Shown: positions 34,528 to 43,253 of the stretch, one piece after another
Position numbering within the stretch: position 1 is the stretch's first letter
Layout of the letters: every line of letters starts with the position of its first letter
NCBI GenBank assembly: GCA_902764915.1
Contig: CACWXY010000015.1
Location: 1 to 64,000, forward strand
DNA: 64,000 bases
Direction of reading: 5' to 3'
DNA from: an uncultured Eubacteriales bacterium
Lineage (GTDB): Bacteria; Bacillota; Clostridia; Christensenellales; Aristaeellaceae
The notes under the pieces: model-generated
What the model was told of the DNA's origin: nothing
The model's input: only the letters and a program-made list of their open reading frames with translations
Databases searched by the model: none
Program-made: the position numbers and the translations under genes

Positions 34528-36678
34528 ATGTCAGCCATATGGTATATCCTGGTTCTAGCCGTCATTGCCGTCACCATCGCCTACATCGCCTACAACTACC
34601 GCCGCATCCGCAGCATGCCGGAAGGCACGCCGGAAATGGTAGAAATGGCGGGCATCATTCGTTCCGGCGCCAACACGTTCATGAAAACAGAGTATCGTAC
34701 CATCGTCATCGTGGTAGCGGTCCTTGCTGTCGTGTTCAGTCTTTTCGTTGAAAAAACCAGCGGAATTACCTTTCTCTTCGGCGCGCTCATGTCCTCCTGT
34801 GCCTGCGTACTGGGCATGCGCTCAGCTACCTATGCCAATGTGCGCACAGCCAACAAGGCGCGGGAAAGCCTTTCCATCGGGGAAACCGTCAAGGTAGCCC
34901 TTTCCGGCGGATCCATTTCCGGTCTGGCAGTGCAGGCCTTCGGCCTGTGCGGACTGATTGCCGTTCTGCTGGTATTCGGCAGTGTCCGCCACGATGTGAC
35001 AGGGGGCGGCCTTATCGCCACATTACAGGGCGTCAATCCGACCATCATGCGAATTTCCACCTATTCTCTGGGCTGTTCACTGGTCGCCATGTTCAACCGT
35101 GTAGCCGGAGGCAACTATACCAAAGCGGCCGATATTTCCGCCGACATTCTCGCCAAGGTCCGCAACGACCTGCCCGAGGACGACTCCCGTGTACCCAATG
35201 TCATTGCAGACTTCATTGGCGACAATGTCAATGATATTGCCGGCAACTGTTCTGACCTTCTGGAGTCCTTCGTGGCGACCATTTCCGCCACGCTCATGAT
35301 TGCCGTTGTGCTTTTCCAGAGCTATGAAAAGCATTTCACGGAAACCCCGGCTCTTCTGGAGAACATTTTCCGAGGAACCATTACCTATCCCATTCTGCTG
35401 GCCGGCGGCGGACTTCTCAGCTGCCTCCTGGGCCTGTTCTATGCCAGCAGAAAGAAAATGGGCGACAATCCTTCCCGGGAACTGAACCTCGCCACCTGGA
35501 TTTCCGCCGCCTGTACCATGGTCCTGGGCCTTGTCACCGCAGCAGTCAGCTTTTCCGGTACGGACAGTCAGATCCTGAAGGATACCTATGGCTGGGTGGC
35601 CGGATGGATCTCTCCCTGGATCTGCGCGGTGCTGGGCATCGGAAGCGGTGTCGCCATCGGTTCCATTACGGAGTACTACACGTCCACCGATTATAAGCCC
35701 ACCCGTTCCCTGGCGGAGATGGCACCGGAAGGTGAAGCCTTTGTGGTGACCAAGGGTGACGCCATCGGTTCCCGTTCCTGTCTGCTGCCTGTTCTCGTCA
35801 TCGGTATTGCCCTGTTTGTATCCGGAAAGCTCGCCGGCACCTATGGCGTTGCGCTGGCTTCCCTGGGTATGCTGGCCTTTGTGGGCACCACGGTTTCCAT
35901 TGATGCCTTCGGCCCCATTGCCGACAATGCCGGCGGTCTGGCAGAGAGCTGCCATCTGGCCTCGAATGTCCGCGTGATCACCGATAAGCTGGACGCCGTC
36001 GGCAATACAACCGCTGCGGTCGGCAAGGGCTTCGCCATCGGCTCTGCCGCTTTCGCCACTGTCTCCCTGATCGTCTCCTATGTGGGCAATTACTCCTCCG
36101 AAATGATGCTGAATATTGCCTCCTTTGTCGTCATTGCCGGTGCCATTATCGGCGGCGCTCTGGTGGAATATTTCTCTGCCATGCTCACCGATAATACCAT
36201 TGAGTCTGCAAAAATGATGGCCGATGAAGGCGACAAGCAGCTGACGCCGGATGTTCTTGCCGGTAAAAAAACGCCTGACTACAATCGGATGATTGCACTG
36301 GCTGCCAGACAGGCGCTCCGAAAAATGCTGGTGCCTTCCGTGCTCGCCATGGTTATTCCGGTCATTGGCGGTTTCCTGTTCGGCGTTGAGTTTGTAGGCG
36401 GTCTTCTGATCGGCGCCACTATTGTGGCCATCCCGCGCGCCCTGTTCATGGGCAACTCTGGCGGTGCCTTTGACAATGCCAAGAAGTACATCGAGTCCGG
36501 TGCATTGAAAGGCCACGGCAAAGGCTCTGCCGCCCATAAGGCTGCTGTCACCGGTGACACGGTCGGCGATACGCGCAAGGATGTTGTCGGCGTCGCGCTG
36601 GACATCTTTATCAAAACCATGTCCACCGTTGCCAACACGCTGGTCAGTGTATTCCGCAACTTCACACTGATCCACTGA
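34528..36678 (+). CDS. hppA: Membrane-bound ion-pumping pyrophosphatase, K+-dependent type, divergent motifs
   Basis: The 716-residue polytopic protein is a membrane pyrophosphatase that couples PPi hydrolysis to Na+ and/or H+ export. IDAFGPIADNAGGLAE and LDAVGNTTAAVGKG are conserved; alanine 496 in GNTTAA is the hallmark of the K+-requiring class. Other normally invariant blocks differ. The DX7KXE motif reads DISADILAKVR (Glu replaced by Arg), the next block is GDNVNDIAGNCSDLLESF instead of GDNVGDxAGxxADLFES, and the C-terminal block is VGDTRKDVVG instead of VGDPFKDTxG. Ion specificity cannot be read safely. The start at 34528 follows AAGGAG. It is divergent from a LysR gene and ends at a strong bidirectional hairpin. 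Confidence 0.9.
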   Translation: MSAIWYILVLAVIAVTIAYIAYNYRRIRSMPEGTPEMVEMAGIIRSGANTFMKTEYRTIVIVVAVLAVVFSLFVEKTSGITFLFGALMSSCACVLGMRSATYANVRTANKARESLSIGETVKVALSGGSISGLAVQAFGLCGLIAVLLVFGSVRHDVTGGGLIATLQGVNPTIMRISTYSLGCSLVAMFNRVAGGNYTKAADISADILAKVRNDLPEDDSRVPNVIADFIGDNVNDIAGNCSDLLESFVATISATLMIAVVLFQSYEKHFTETPALLENIFRGTITYPILLAGGGLLSCLLGLFYASRKKMGDNPSRELNLATWISAACTMVLGLVTAAVSFSGTDSQILKDTYGWVAGWISPWICAVLGIGSGVAIGSITEYYTSTDYKPTRSLAEMAPEGEAFVVTKGDAIGSRSCLLPVLVIGIALFVSGKLAGTYGVALASLGMLAFVGTTVSIDAFGPIADNAGGLAESCHLASNVRVITDKLDAVGNTTAAVGKGFAIGSAAFATVSLIVSYVGNYSSEMMLNIASFVVIAGAIIGGALVEYFSAMLTDNTIESAKMMADEGDKQLTPDVLAGKKTPDYNRMIALAARQALRKMLVPSVLAMVIPVIGGFLFGVEFVGGLLIGATIVAIPRALFMGNSGGAFDNAKKYIESGALKGHGKGSAAHKAAVTGDTVGDTRKDVVGVALDIFIKTMSTVANTLVSVFRNFTLIH

Positions 36679-36945
36679 GAACAGTTGAACATAGCCAACC
36701 GTCCTGCAGAGAAAGCAGCGCTCCTTGATGCCAGAGCCGCAGAACAGCAAGCGCTTCTTCTGCATGAAATATGTCGCCCGGACCAGGATATAGATGTGCT
36801 CGCCTTTATCATCACCCAGAAGATCATGCCCAACGGAGCAGCAGGATATAATTCCGGGTCCGAATTGTTCTGATCTGAAAGAGTACGCTGCCGGACCGCC
36901 GGAGCATAAGGCAGCCAGGCATACGTTCCTGATGCATTCCATGCA
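36679..36945. other. No gene recognised downstream of hppA
   Basis: About 270 bp between the pyrophosphatase stop and the shared hairpin terminator show no convincing coding frame. Confidence 0.5.
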
Positions 36946-36980
36946 AAAAGGGCAGGGACTGATATGGTCCCTGCCCTTTT
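36946..36980. terminator. Bidirectional terminator between hppA and SGNH hydrolase
   Basis: AAAAGGGCAGGGAC (36946-36959) pairs perfectly with GTCCCTGCCCTTTT (36967-36980). A/T runs on both sides suit termination of both convergent genes. Confidence 0.75.
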
Positions 36981-36993
36981 GCATGTTTTCCTT

Positions 36994-37662
36994 TTACAGA
37001 TAGGGTCTGAGGCGATCAAACACTGTCGCATACCCCTGGGCAAATATGTGCATGCCATCCTTGGCATAGGCAGCCTTCAGCCTTCCCTGCACATCCTTCA
37101 GCCCGTCATTACAGTCAATGTAGGTGTATCCCATTTCCTCAGCCAGCTGTCTGACAGCCTGATTGGCTTTATCCACATTGGCATTGGTACGTACGATCAA
37201 AGCCTGGTTCTCTCGCCCTTGCGGCGTATCCGGGTTTACCGGGTAATACGCCATCAGATAGCATTGGGTCTGCGGAAGCTGCGTCTTCAGCGCTGTCAGA
37301 ATGCTTCTGTAGTTCCGTATCAGGTGTGTGAGCCAGTCCTCTCCGTCTTCCCGATTTCTTATATCATTGGTGCCGATATTGATAAACACTTTTCTGGGTT
37401 CCAGGTCAAGAAGCATTTCATGAATGCCTTCCAGGAATTCATCGGTAGTATACCCGCCGATTCCGCGGTTATAGACAGGGGTAATCCCTGCATTCATGCA
37501 GTATTCGACAATCGGGAACTGTTCCATGAGCGATGATCCCGTAAAGAGAATCTGCCCCTTGAGCGCATACTGATTCATCTCGCGGAAATTCTGAAGCTTC
37601 TGCTGCTTATCCCGCTGGAAATGTGCCATCCACTTCTGCATCATATCATTATCCTGTGCCAT
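36994..37662 (-). CDS. SGNH/GDSL-type hydrolase
   Basis: The 222-residue protein has the SGNH blocks: GQILFTGSSLMEQFPI (serine in GSS), NRGIGGYTTDEF (block II glycine), FINIGTNDIRNRE (block III asparagine) and a C-terminal DGMHIFAQGYA (block V Asp/His). It is probably a carbohydrate esterase or platelet-activating-factor-acetylhydrolase-like enzyme acting in the cytoplasm, since no signal peptide is present. GGGAGG lies eight bases before the ATG at 37662. A consensus promoter precedes it. It is divergent from the GH2 gene, which suggests shared use on acylated glycosides. Confidence 0.85.
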   Translation of the reverse strand: MAQDNDMMQKWMAHFQRDKQQKLQNFREMNQYALKGQILFTGSSLMEQFPIVEYCMNAGITPVYNRGIGGYTTDEFLEGIHEMLLDLEPRKVFINIGTNDIRNREDGEDWLTHLIRNYRSILTALKTQLPQTQCYLMAYYPVNPDTPQGRENQALIVRTNANVDKANQAVRQLAEEMGYTYIDCNDGLKDVQGRLKAAYAKDGMHIFAQGYATVFDRLRPYL

Positions 37663-37690
37663 ATATTCGCCTCCCTGTTGATCTGAGGGC

Positions 37691-37719
37691 ATTATAGCAG
37701 GCAGTCTGTCAGGCAGCAA
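37691..37719 (-). promoter_or_regulatory. Promoter of the SGNH hydrolase gene
   Basis: TTGCTG (37719-37714) and a perfect TATAAT (37696-37691) on the minus strand are 17 bp apart. Confidence 0.7.
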
Positions 37720-37826
37720 GAAGCATACGCGGCCCCCTTGCATTTCCTTTGCCTGCTCCAGCAGGAAATAAAAAGAGCCTGTGGAATTAGCACCTTGCAC
37801 GACACCATTGCAAGGGAGCAGACGGT

Positions 37827-40505
37827 ATGAACTACATGGATTTATCCGGCACCTGGACATGTGAAATACCCGGGCAGAAAAAAAGCATTCAACTTCCCGG
37901 AACACTGGATGAAAGCGGCATCGGATTCGCAGATGATCCGCACCAGCAGTGGAAAGTCGACGAGGTCGAACGCATCGGGTTTTACCATGAGGGCGACCCG
38001 ATTGTGACAAGACTGACGCGCAAGGCAACCTTTGAAGGAATCGCACGTCTTGAAAAAACCATAGACTGGGCGCCTGATGCTGGAAAACGCGTTTTCCTCT
38101 GTGCAGAGCGCGCCAGGGACCTGCAGCTGCTTGTCAACGGAAAACGTGTATCTCCGCTCTATCCGGGAACGCTGGATACACCCTATCAGTTTGAGATTAC
38201 GCCTTATGTCACCGGCCATGACACCCTGACATTGCTCAGTTCCAATGCGTACCTTTCCTGGCCGAGGGAAGCCATTGTCTACGCATCGGCCGCTTCCGAT
38301 GAGACACAGACCAACTGGAACGGCATTCTGGGGACATTCTGTCTTAACACGGAAGAGCCTGTTTTCATAGACCAGATCCGCGCATATCCTCAGGATCACT
38401 CCCTGGACCTTGTGCTCGTCATGAACACTGCTGTCCCCTGGGAAGGCGATATTATGCTTCGCTCAGATGCTTTCCCGGCGCCCGTGACACATCATCTGTG
38501 CCTTTCCTGCGGGCTTACGGAGATCTCCCTGCCGAATCTTCCCCTGGTCAATGATTTACATCACTGGGATCTGGAAGATGGTTTTCTCTACACCCTGACA
38601 GCTGAGGGGGTCGGGCTTGCGCCTTACCGGACACGCTTTGGTCTTCGGACATTCCGTGCCGAGGGAACCCGTCTCATGCTGAACGGAAGGCCGGTCTTTC
38701 TGCGCAGTGAAGCCAACTGTGCCGTCTTCCCTGAAACAGGGTACTGTCCGATGGATGTGGAGACATGGAAAGAGGTGCTGCGCACCTATCAGGCCTACGG
38801 CGTCAACTGCATGCGCTTTCACAGTCACTGCCCGCCGGAAGCCGCCTTCACTGCCGCCGACGAACTGGGCATGCTGATGCAGCCGGAACTGTCTCACTGG
38901 GACCCCGTTCATGCCTTTGCCTCGCCGAAGTCACAGGCTTACTATACCGATGAGCTCCTCGGTATTCTGCGCTTTCTCTGCAATCATCCATCCCTTGTCA
39001 TGCTCACCTTCGGCAATGAACTGCATGCAGATGCGGCCGGTCATGCCTTCATGTCCGCACTCCTTCGAAAAGCCCGCGCCTTTGATGGAACACGGCTGTA
39101 TGCCAACGGTTCCAATCCGCACTATGGTGCCCTGGGGCCGGACAGGGACAGCGATTTCTATACTTCGCAGAACTGTGATGCCTATCCCATACGTGCCACC
39201 TCAGCCGGTCCCAGCGGCTGGCTGAACAAGACACCGCCGCAGTCCGTGACCCAATATGACGATGCATTGCATGCCATCGCAGAAAAAGCCACACTGCCCA
39301 CCTTTTCCTTTGAGGTCGGACAGTACGAAGTTCTGCCGGACTTCGCGGAAATCGCATCCTTCAGCGGGGTAACCGCGCCGAATAATTTCCTTCATATCCA
39401 GCGGAAGGTCCAGGAAGCCGGTATGATGGATACCTGGTCCCGTCAGGTGGAGGCTACCGGCGAGAGCGCTCTGCTCGGCTACCGCACAGAAGTCGAGGCG
39501 GCTATGCGCACCCGAGACCTTGCCGGCATCTCGCTTCTGGGCCTGCAGGATTTTCCGGGACAGGGTACCGCTCTGATCGGTATGATGAATACGCATCTTC
39601 AGCCAAAACCCTACTCTTTTGCTGACCCGGCACGCTTCCGCGCCTTTTTCCGGGATACGCTGCCGCTTCTGCTGCTGCCGCGCTTTGTGTATACGGAAGG
39701 TGAAACGCTGGAAGCCGATATCCAGCTTTTCCACTACGGAAAAGAAACACTGTCGGGAAGCGTAGCATGGAAAATCGAGGGGAAGGCCTGGACAAGGCAG
39801 GGCACAGGCATTCCGGTCACTGCAGCATCAGGCTCACTGACACATGCCGGACACATCTGTGTACCGCTTCCGAAGACAGGCGAAAGCCAGGCCCTGGAGA
39901 TCACTCTCTCCTTCCATGATAGTACACATACCTATCCCCTGTGGGTGTACCCGGATATCACGCCGCACTGCCCGCAGGAAATCTATGAATGCCGCGCACT
40001 GGATGCGAGAGCCGAAGCCGTTCTTTCCTCGGGCGGTTCCGTCTTTCTCGCGCCTGACAGCACACCGGAAGCATTGCCCCATTCCATTCCTGCACAGTTC
40101 ACCACGGACTTCTGGTCCGTATGCACTTTCCCTCAGCAGTCCGGCAGCATGGGACAGCTGATCGACACGCAGCATCCTCTCTTTGCGCACTTCCCCACCA
40201 AAGCCTACAGCACATTCCAGTGGTGGCCCATGGCCAACACCCGTGCGGTCATACTGCCTCATCCCATGCACTGTATCATTGCTGAAATGGATTCCTATGC
40301 CTTCCTGCGGCCCATGGCCAAGCTGATGGAATGCCATTGCGGCAACGGGCGTGTACTGTTCTCGTCCATGGGGCTGCACAATCTCTCTGCCTGGCCGCAG
40401 GCGCGCGTCCTTCTTCAGGCCATCTATGACTACATGATCTCGGATCATTTTGAGCCATCGGAACGCTTGCCTCTGGATACGCTCCAAGCCCTGGTCCTGG
40501 GATAA
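37827..40505 (+). CDS. Glycoside hydrolase family 2 (beta-galactosidase/glucuronidase superfamily)
   Basis: The 892-residue protein has the GH2 order: sugar-binding sandwich (about 1-180, with RARDLQLLVNGKRV), immunoglobulin-like domain (about 180-275), then a TIM barrel opening with LMLNGRPVFLRSEANC. The acid/base is Glu398 in LTFGNELHAD and the nucleophile is Glu496 in FSFEVGQYE. An extra C-terminal part (about 620-892) includes a beta-rich region and a segment resembling a glutamine-amidotransferase-like fold (FLAPDSTPEALPHSIPAQ), seen in some GH2 members. No signal peptide is present. AAGGGAG lies eight bases before the ATG. The glycoside it splits cannot be named from sequence. Confidence 0.85.
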   Translation: MNYMDLSGTWTCEIPGQKKSIQLPGTLDESGIGFADDPHQQWKVDEVERIGFYHEGDPIVTRLTRKATFEGIARLEKTIDWAPDAGKRVFLCAERARDLQLLVNGKRVSPLYPGTLDTPYQFEITPYVTGHDTLTLLSSNAYLSWPREAIVYASAASDETQTNWNGILGTFCLNTEEPVFIDQIRAYPQDHSLDLVLVMNTAVPWEGDIMLRSDAFPAPVTHHLCLSCGLTEISLPNLPLVNDLHHWDLEDGFLYTLTAEGVGLAPYRTRFGLRTFRAEGTRLMLNGRPVFLRSEANCAVFPETGYCPMDVETWKEVLRTYQAYGVNCMRFHSHCPPEAAFTAADELGMLMQPELSHWDPVHAFASPKSQAYYTDELLGILRFLCNHPSLVMLTFGNELHADAAGHAFMSALLRKARAFDGTRLYANGSNPHYGALGPDRDSDFYTSQNCDAYPIRATSAGPSGWLNKTPPQSVTQYDDALHAIAEKATLPTFSFEVGQYEVLPDFAEIASFSGVTAPNNFLHIQRKVQEAGMMDTWSRQVEATGESALLGYRTEVEAAMRTRDLAGISLLGLQDFPGQGTALIGMMNTHLQPKPYSFADPARFRAFFRDTLPLLLLPRFVYTEGETLEADIQLFHYGKETLSGSVAWKIEGKAWTRQGTGIPVTAASGSLTHAGHICVPLPKTGESQALEITLSFHDSTHTYPLWVYPDITPHCPQEIYECRALDARAEAVLSSGGSVFLAPDSTPEALPHSIPAQFTTDFWSVCTFPQQSGSMGQLIDTQHPLFAHFPTKAYSTFQWWPMANTRAVILPHPMHCIIAEMDSYAFLRPMAKLMECHCGNGRVLFSSMGLHNLSAWPQARVLLQAIYDYMISDHFEPSERLPLDTLQALVLG

Positions 40506-41293
40506 TGTTCTCCCTTCTGTGCACGCGGACGACAAAAGCGGCCGCATGGAAAGGTACTGCGGCGCTGGAGTTTCCTGTTCCATCCATGCTTTTGGCACAG
40601 GCCGGAATCGTTTTTATGTGAATCGTACAGTTTCAGCCAATATCATAGATTCACAGAAAACCTGATTGCTGTGAAAAACAGCCGTCAGCGCTGACCTGCT
40701 TTGGCATGTTGCAGACAATCGCATAGTCATATTGCTGTACAGCAGACAAGGGAGGTCATCGAATAAACCAAAGAAGATAATCGCGGAAACCGTCATGCAA
40801 TGATAGTTTCGGACTGTGAAAGACAGACTGCTCCAATCCGAATTTCCGGGAAGAACTGTGACTTGGGAACAACAGCTCTGTACCGCTGTACGCGGTCTTC
40901 TGCACTGTGCAATCGTTGAGATACCATGATTCGTACATTTTAAAGGGATGCGTTCTGCATCCTTTTTTCAGTTCTCAGGAAACTATAAGCGAGCTGAATT
41001 ATGCGTTTGTATAAAAGCACACTATCAAATACATGACACGGCTATGCTTTTCATTGTTTTGGCTTTTCCTCTTTCGACATACAATTCGCCAAGGTATTTC
41101 TCATCAGAAGAACGGCCGCTGTAAATACAAGAGTATCGACATGTTACTCAAGACACAGAGAACCACTTGCTGTCAGCTTCACTCCTGCAGTTGGATTTTC
41201 GGAATCTGTCAGCCGGCAGAAATCTGCAAAGCAGCATTTTGGCAGAACTTTAGCATGAAGTACTTTCCAGGAATAAATGATTCATGGTAAAAT
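40506..41293. other. Long gene-free stretch with one terminator hairpin
   Basis: Nearly 800 bp between the GH2 gene and the riboswitch contain no convincing gene; the right half is unusually AT-rich for the window. A plus-strand terminator-like hairpin with six T lies at 40942-40968 (AAAGG-ATGC stem with one bulged G). It is far from the GH2 stop, so it may end a lost gene or an unrecognised small RNA. Confidence 0.45.
40942..40968 (+). terminator. Rho-independent-like hairpin with T6 tail
   Basis: Left arm AAAGG(G)ATGC (40942-40951, one bulged G) pairs with GCATCCTTT (40957-40965), followed by further T. No gene is recognised immediately upstream. Confidence 0.55.
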
Positions 41294-41383
41294 GCCAAAG
41301 AGGGAGTAACAGCCGTTGAAGTGCGGAGTCCTGTCGTCATCACGGATTCATCCCGGCAGGACTTTCAATTGTGAGACTCATGT
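41294..41383 (+). ncRNA. yybP-ykoY-like (Mn2+-sensing) riboswitch aptamer
   Basis: The leader of the permease gene shows the conserved parts of the yybP-ykoY aptamer in order. They are an AAAGAGGGAGTAAC element (the GGGGAGTAGC loop of the family), a helix with TCCTGTCGTCATCACGG opposite CCCGGCAGGACTT (41329 onward; the GTCGTCA and CCGGC loop elements), and a closing TGAGACTC element (41372-41379; family TGAGACCTTT). This class binds Mn2+ and usually switches on exporters. The closing strand is also the left arm of a terminator (41374-41403), so ligand binding should prevent termination. The lower P1 pairing is weaker than usual. Confidence 0.8.
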
Positions 41384-41408
41384 CAGCCTGACTGCATGAG
41401 TCTTTTTT
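41374..41408 (+). terminator. Riboswitch expression-platform terminator
   Basis: AGACTCATG (41374-41382) pairs perfectly with CATGAGTCT (41395-41403), extended by CAG/CTG inside, and is followed by TTTTT. The left arm overlaps the 3' strand of the aptamer. Confidence 0.8.
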
Positions 41409-41412
41409 ATCT

Positions 41413-41448
41413 AAAACACAGATGCAGCCATGCTGCATCTGTGTTTTT
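41413..41448 (+). terminator. Second perfect hairpin just before the permease ribosome binding site
   Basis: A perfect 16-bp stem (41413-41428 with 41432-41447) with a 3-base loop ends in five T. It is stronger than the first terminator and lies immediately before TAGGAGGA at 41452-41459. Confidence 0.75.
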
Positions 41449-41465
41449 GCATAGGAGGAACGGAT

Positions 41466-42740
41466 ATGAACACTATGGTACTAGCGCTTATCCTTTTTGC
41501 AGCAATGTATGTGCTGCTGCTCATCTTTTCCGATAAACGGTGGCTCATCGCCCCGGCTGGCGCAGTTGTATTTCTGATACTGGGGATTCTCCCGGCAGGC
41601 AGCGTGCTGTCCGCCATCAACTGGAACGTGCTCATGATGCTGACGGGTACCATGGTCATTGTTGAAATGTTCGTGCAAAGCAAAATGCCCCTGCGCATGG
41701 CAGAGGGACTGCTAAAAATCACGCCCAACGTGCAATGGGCAATTGTAGCCCTGAGCCTGTTTTCCGGACTGATTTCCGCTTTCGTGGATAACGTGGCTAC
41801 CGTACTGATGGTGGCACCCGTGGGACTGGCGGTAGCAAAAAAGATCAGAACAAATCCTGTGCCTGTGATTATCGCCATTGCCGTTTCCAGCAATTTACAG
41901 GGGGCCGCCACACTGGTAGGCGATACTACGTCCATTCTGCTTGGCGGCTATATGCATATGGGCTTTAATGATTTCTTCTGGTTTAAGGGAAAACCCGGCA
42001 TTATCTTTGCCGTTGAAGGCGGTGCCTTGCTTACCGTACCTGTGCTTTTGTGGCTGTTTCGCAAAGAAAAAGCCCAGGTCATTTCCAATGAGAAAACCCA
42101 GGTGCTGGATTATGTACCGACATTTCTCCTGCTGGGTACTATCGTTCTTCTGATCGTGGCTTCTCAATTTCCCAGCAAGCCAGAATTGACCAACGGGCTC
42201 ATTTGCTGCAGTTTAGCGATGATCGGCATGGCTTACGAAGGAATCCGCCAAAAGGACGGAAGCGTAATAAAGGCATTCCTGAAAGCTATTGACTATAAAA
42301 CACTTCTGCTCCTCACAGGACTTTTTCTGGTAATTGAAGGCTTGACCCAGGCCGGAGTCATTCATGCTATTGCAGAAACCTTTGTGAAGGTGGGCGGCCA
42401 ATCCGTGCCCCTCATGTATATCATGATTGTCGGCATTTCAGTGCTGCTCAGTGCCTTTATTGACAACATTCCCTATGTAGCCACCATGCTCCCCGTGGTC
42501 AGCAGCATTGCGACCATGATGAACATAGAACCGTATCTGTTCTCTTTCGGTCTGCTCATCGGGGCCACCTTGGGCGGCAATATTACGCCGATCGGCGCGT
42601 CCGCCAATATAGCAGGCATCGGCATCCTGCAAAAAGAAGGTTATAAAGTATCTACCAAGGATTTCATCCGCATCGGCATCCCCTTTACACTGATTGCAGC
42701 CCTGACTGGTGCGGCAGTCATCTGGTTCATTTGGGCATGA
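41466..42740 (+). CDS. SLC13/ArsB-NhaD-type ion transporter (candidate Mn2+-responsive exporter)
   Basis: The 424-residue protein has about eleven hydrophobic segments and the two-fold repeat of the ion transporter superfamily. Matching inverted-repeat motifs are ALSLFSGLISAFVDNVATVL (about 95-114) and ISVLLSAFIDNIPYVATML (about 325-343), both with the S-A-F-x-D-N element. These proteins move anions or exchange cations. Control by a yybP-ykoY-like riboswitch suggests a role in manganese homeostasis, presumably efflux; that is inference, as no metal-binding residues identify the substrate. The ATG at 41466 follows a strong GGAGGA. Confidence 0.85.
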   Translation: MNTMVLALILFAAMYVLLLIFSDKRWLIAPAGAVVFLILGILPAGSVLSAINWNVLMMLTGTMVIVEMFVQSKMPLRMAEGLLKITPNVQWAIVALSLFSGLISAFVDNVATVLMVAPVGLAVAKKIRTNPVPVIIAIAVSSNLQGAATLVGDTTSILLGGYMHMGFNDFFWFKGKPGIIFAVEGGALLTVPVLLWLFRKEKAQVISNEKTQVLDYVPTFLLLGTIVLLIVASQFPSKPELTNGLICCSLAMIGMAYEGIRQKDGSVIKAFLKAIDYKTLLLLTGLFLVIEGLTQAGVIHAIAETFVKVGGQSVPLMYIMIVGISVLLSAFIDNIPYVATMLPVVSSIATMMNIEPYLFSFGLLIGATLGGNITPIGASANIAGIGILQKEGYKVSTKDFIRIGIPFTLIAALTGAAVIWFIWA

Positions 42741-43182
42741 AAGCAGTCTCCCTGTCACAATGCAGGCAGAAGGAAGGATGAACAATATGGTGTTCCGGGA
42801 TGCAGCTGCTCCTCTGGGCGGGATCGGACTGTTCCTGTACGAACCGGCAGCCAGGTTCTCAGGCGCAGAACACAGCAGGAGCTGAACCCCATAATGTACC
42901 GGCACATGTTGCAAACAATGAAAGGCCTGACCATGGACTCAGCGATGGCATTCTGCTGCTTTCGAATGGATACGCTTCCCTCGAAAGCAGCCACCCTGTC
43001 TCTTCTGGGTGTTCATGATTCACCGCGACCTCTTCTGCATCCGCTCCGACACAAACGCAGGACACTATGCGCTCAATTCCATCCTTCCCTGCATCATTGC
43101 GTCTTCCATTCATACAGCAGCACTCTTTCCCGTCTGTCCGGATGCGCATGCATGACGCCCTGCTGGCTCCATGCTCATCACA
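42741..43182. other. No gene recognised
   Basis: The roughly 440 bp after the permease contain only frames of unlikely composition, rich in Cys, Ser and His, with no recognisable pattern. Confidence 0.5.
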
Positions 43183-43221
43183 CATGCCAAAAGCCGCCCT
43201 TGCAAGGCGGCTTTTGGCATG
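43183..43221. terminator. 16-bp hairpin terminating the second large operon
   Basis: CATGCCAAAAGCCGCC (43183-43198) pairs perfectly with 43206-43221 around a 7-base loop. It lies about 30 bp beyond the stop of the last operon gene (43254, minus strand). Confidence 0.75.
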
Positions 43222-43253
43222 ACAGACATGGTCCGTCATATCATCTGTTCAGC

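Noticed and set aside
35077-36984. A 635-codon open frame antisense to hppA
   Set aside because: Composition mirrors the pyrophosphatase codons and it crosses the hppA terminator. No family pattern.
41294-41383. NiCo or lithium/sodium-type riboswitch instead of yybP-ykoY
   Set aside because: The GGGAGTA, GTCGTCA and TGAGAC elements in order fit yybP-ykoY; I could not find the features of the other classes.
42859-43239. Minus-strand frame of 126 codons downstream of the permease
   Set aside because: Its composition (high Cys, Ser and Arg) is unlike real genes here, it has no ribosome binding site and it contains the terminator hairpin.
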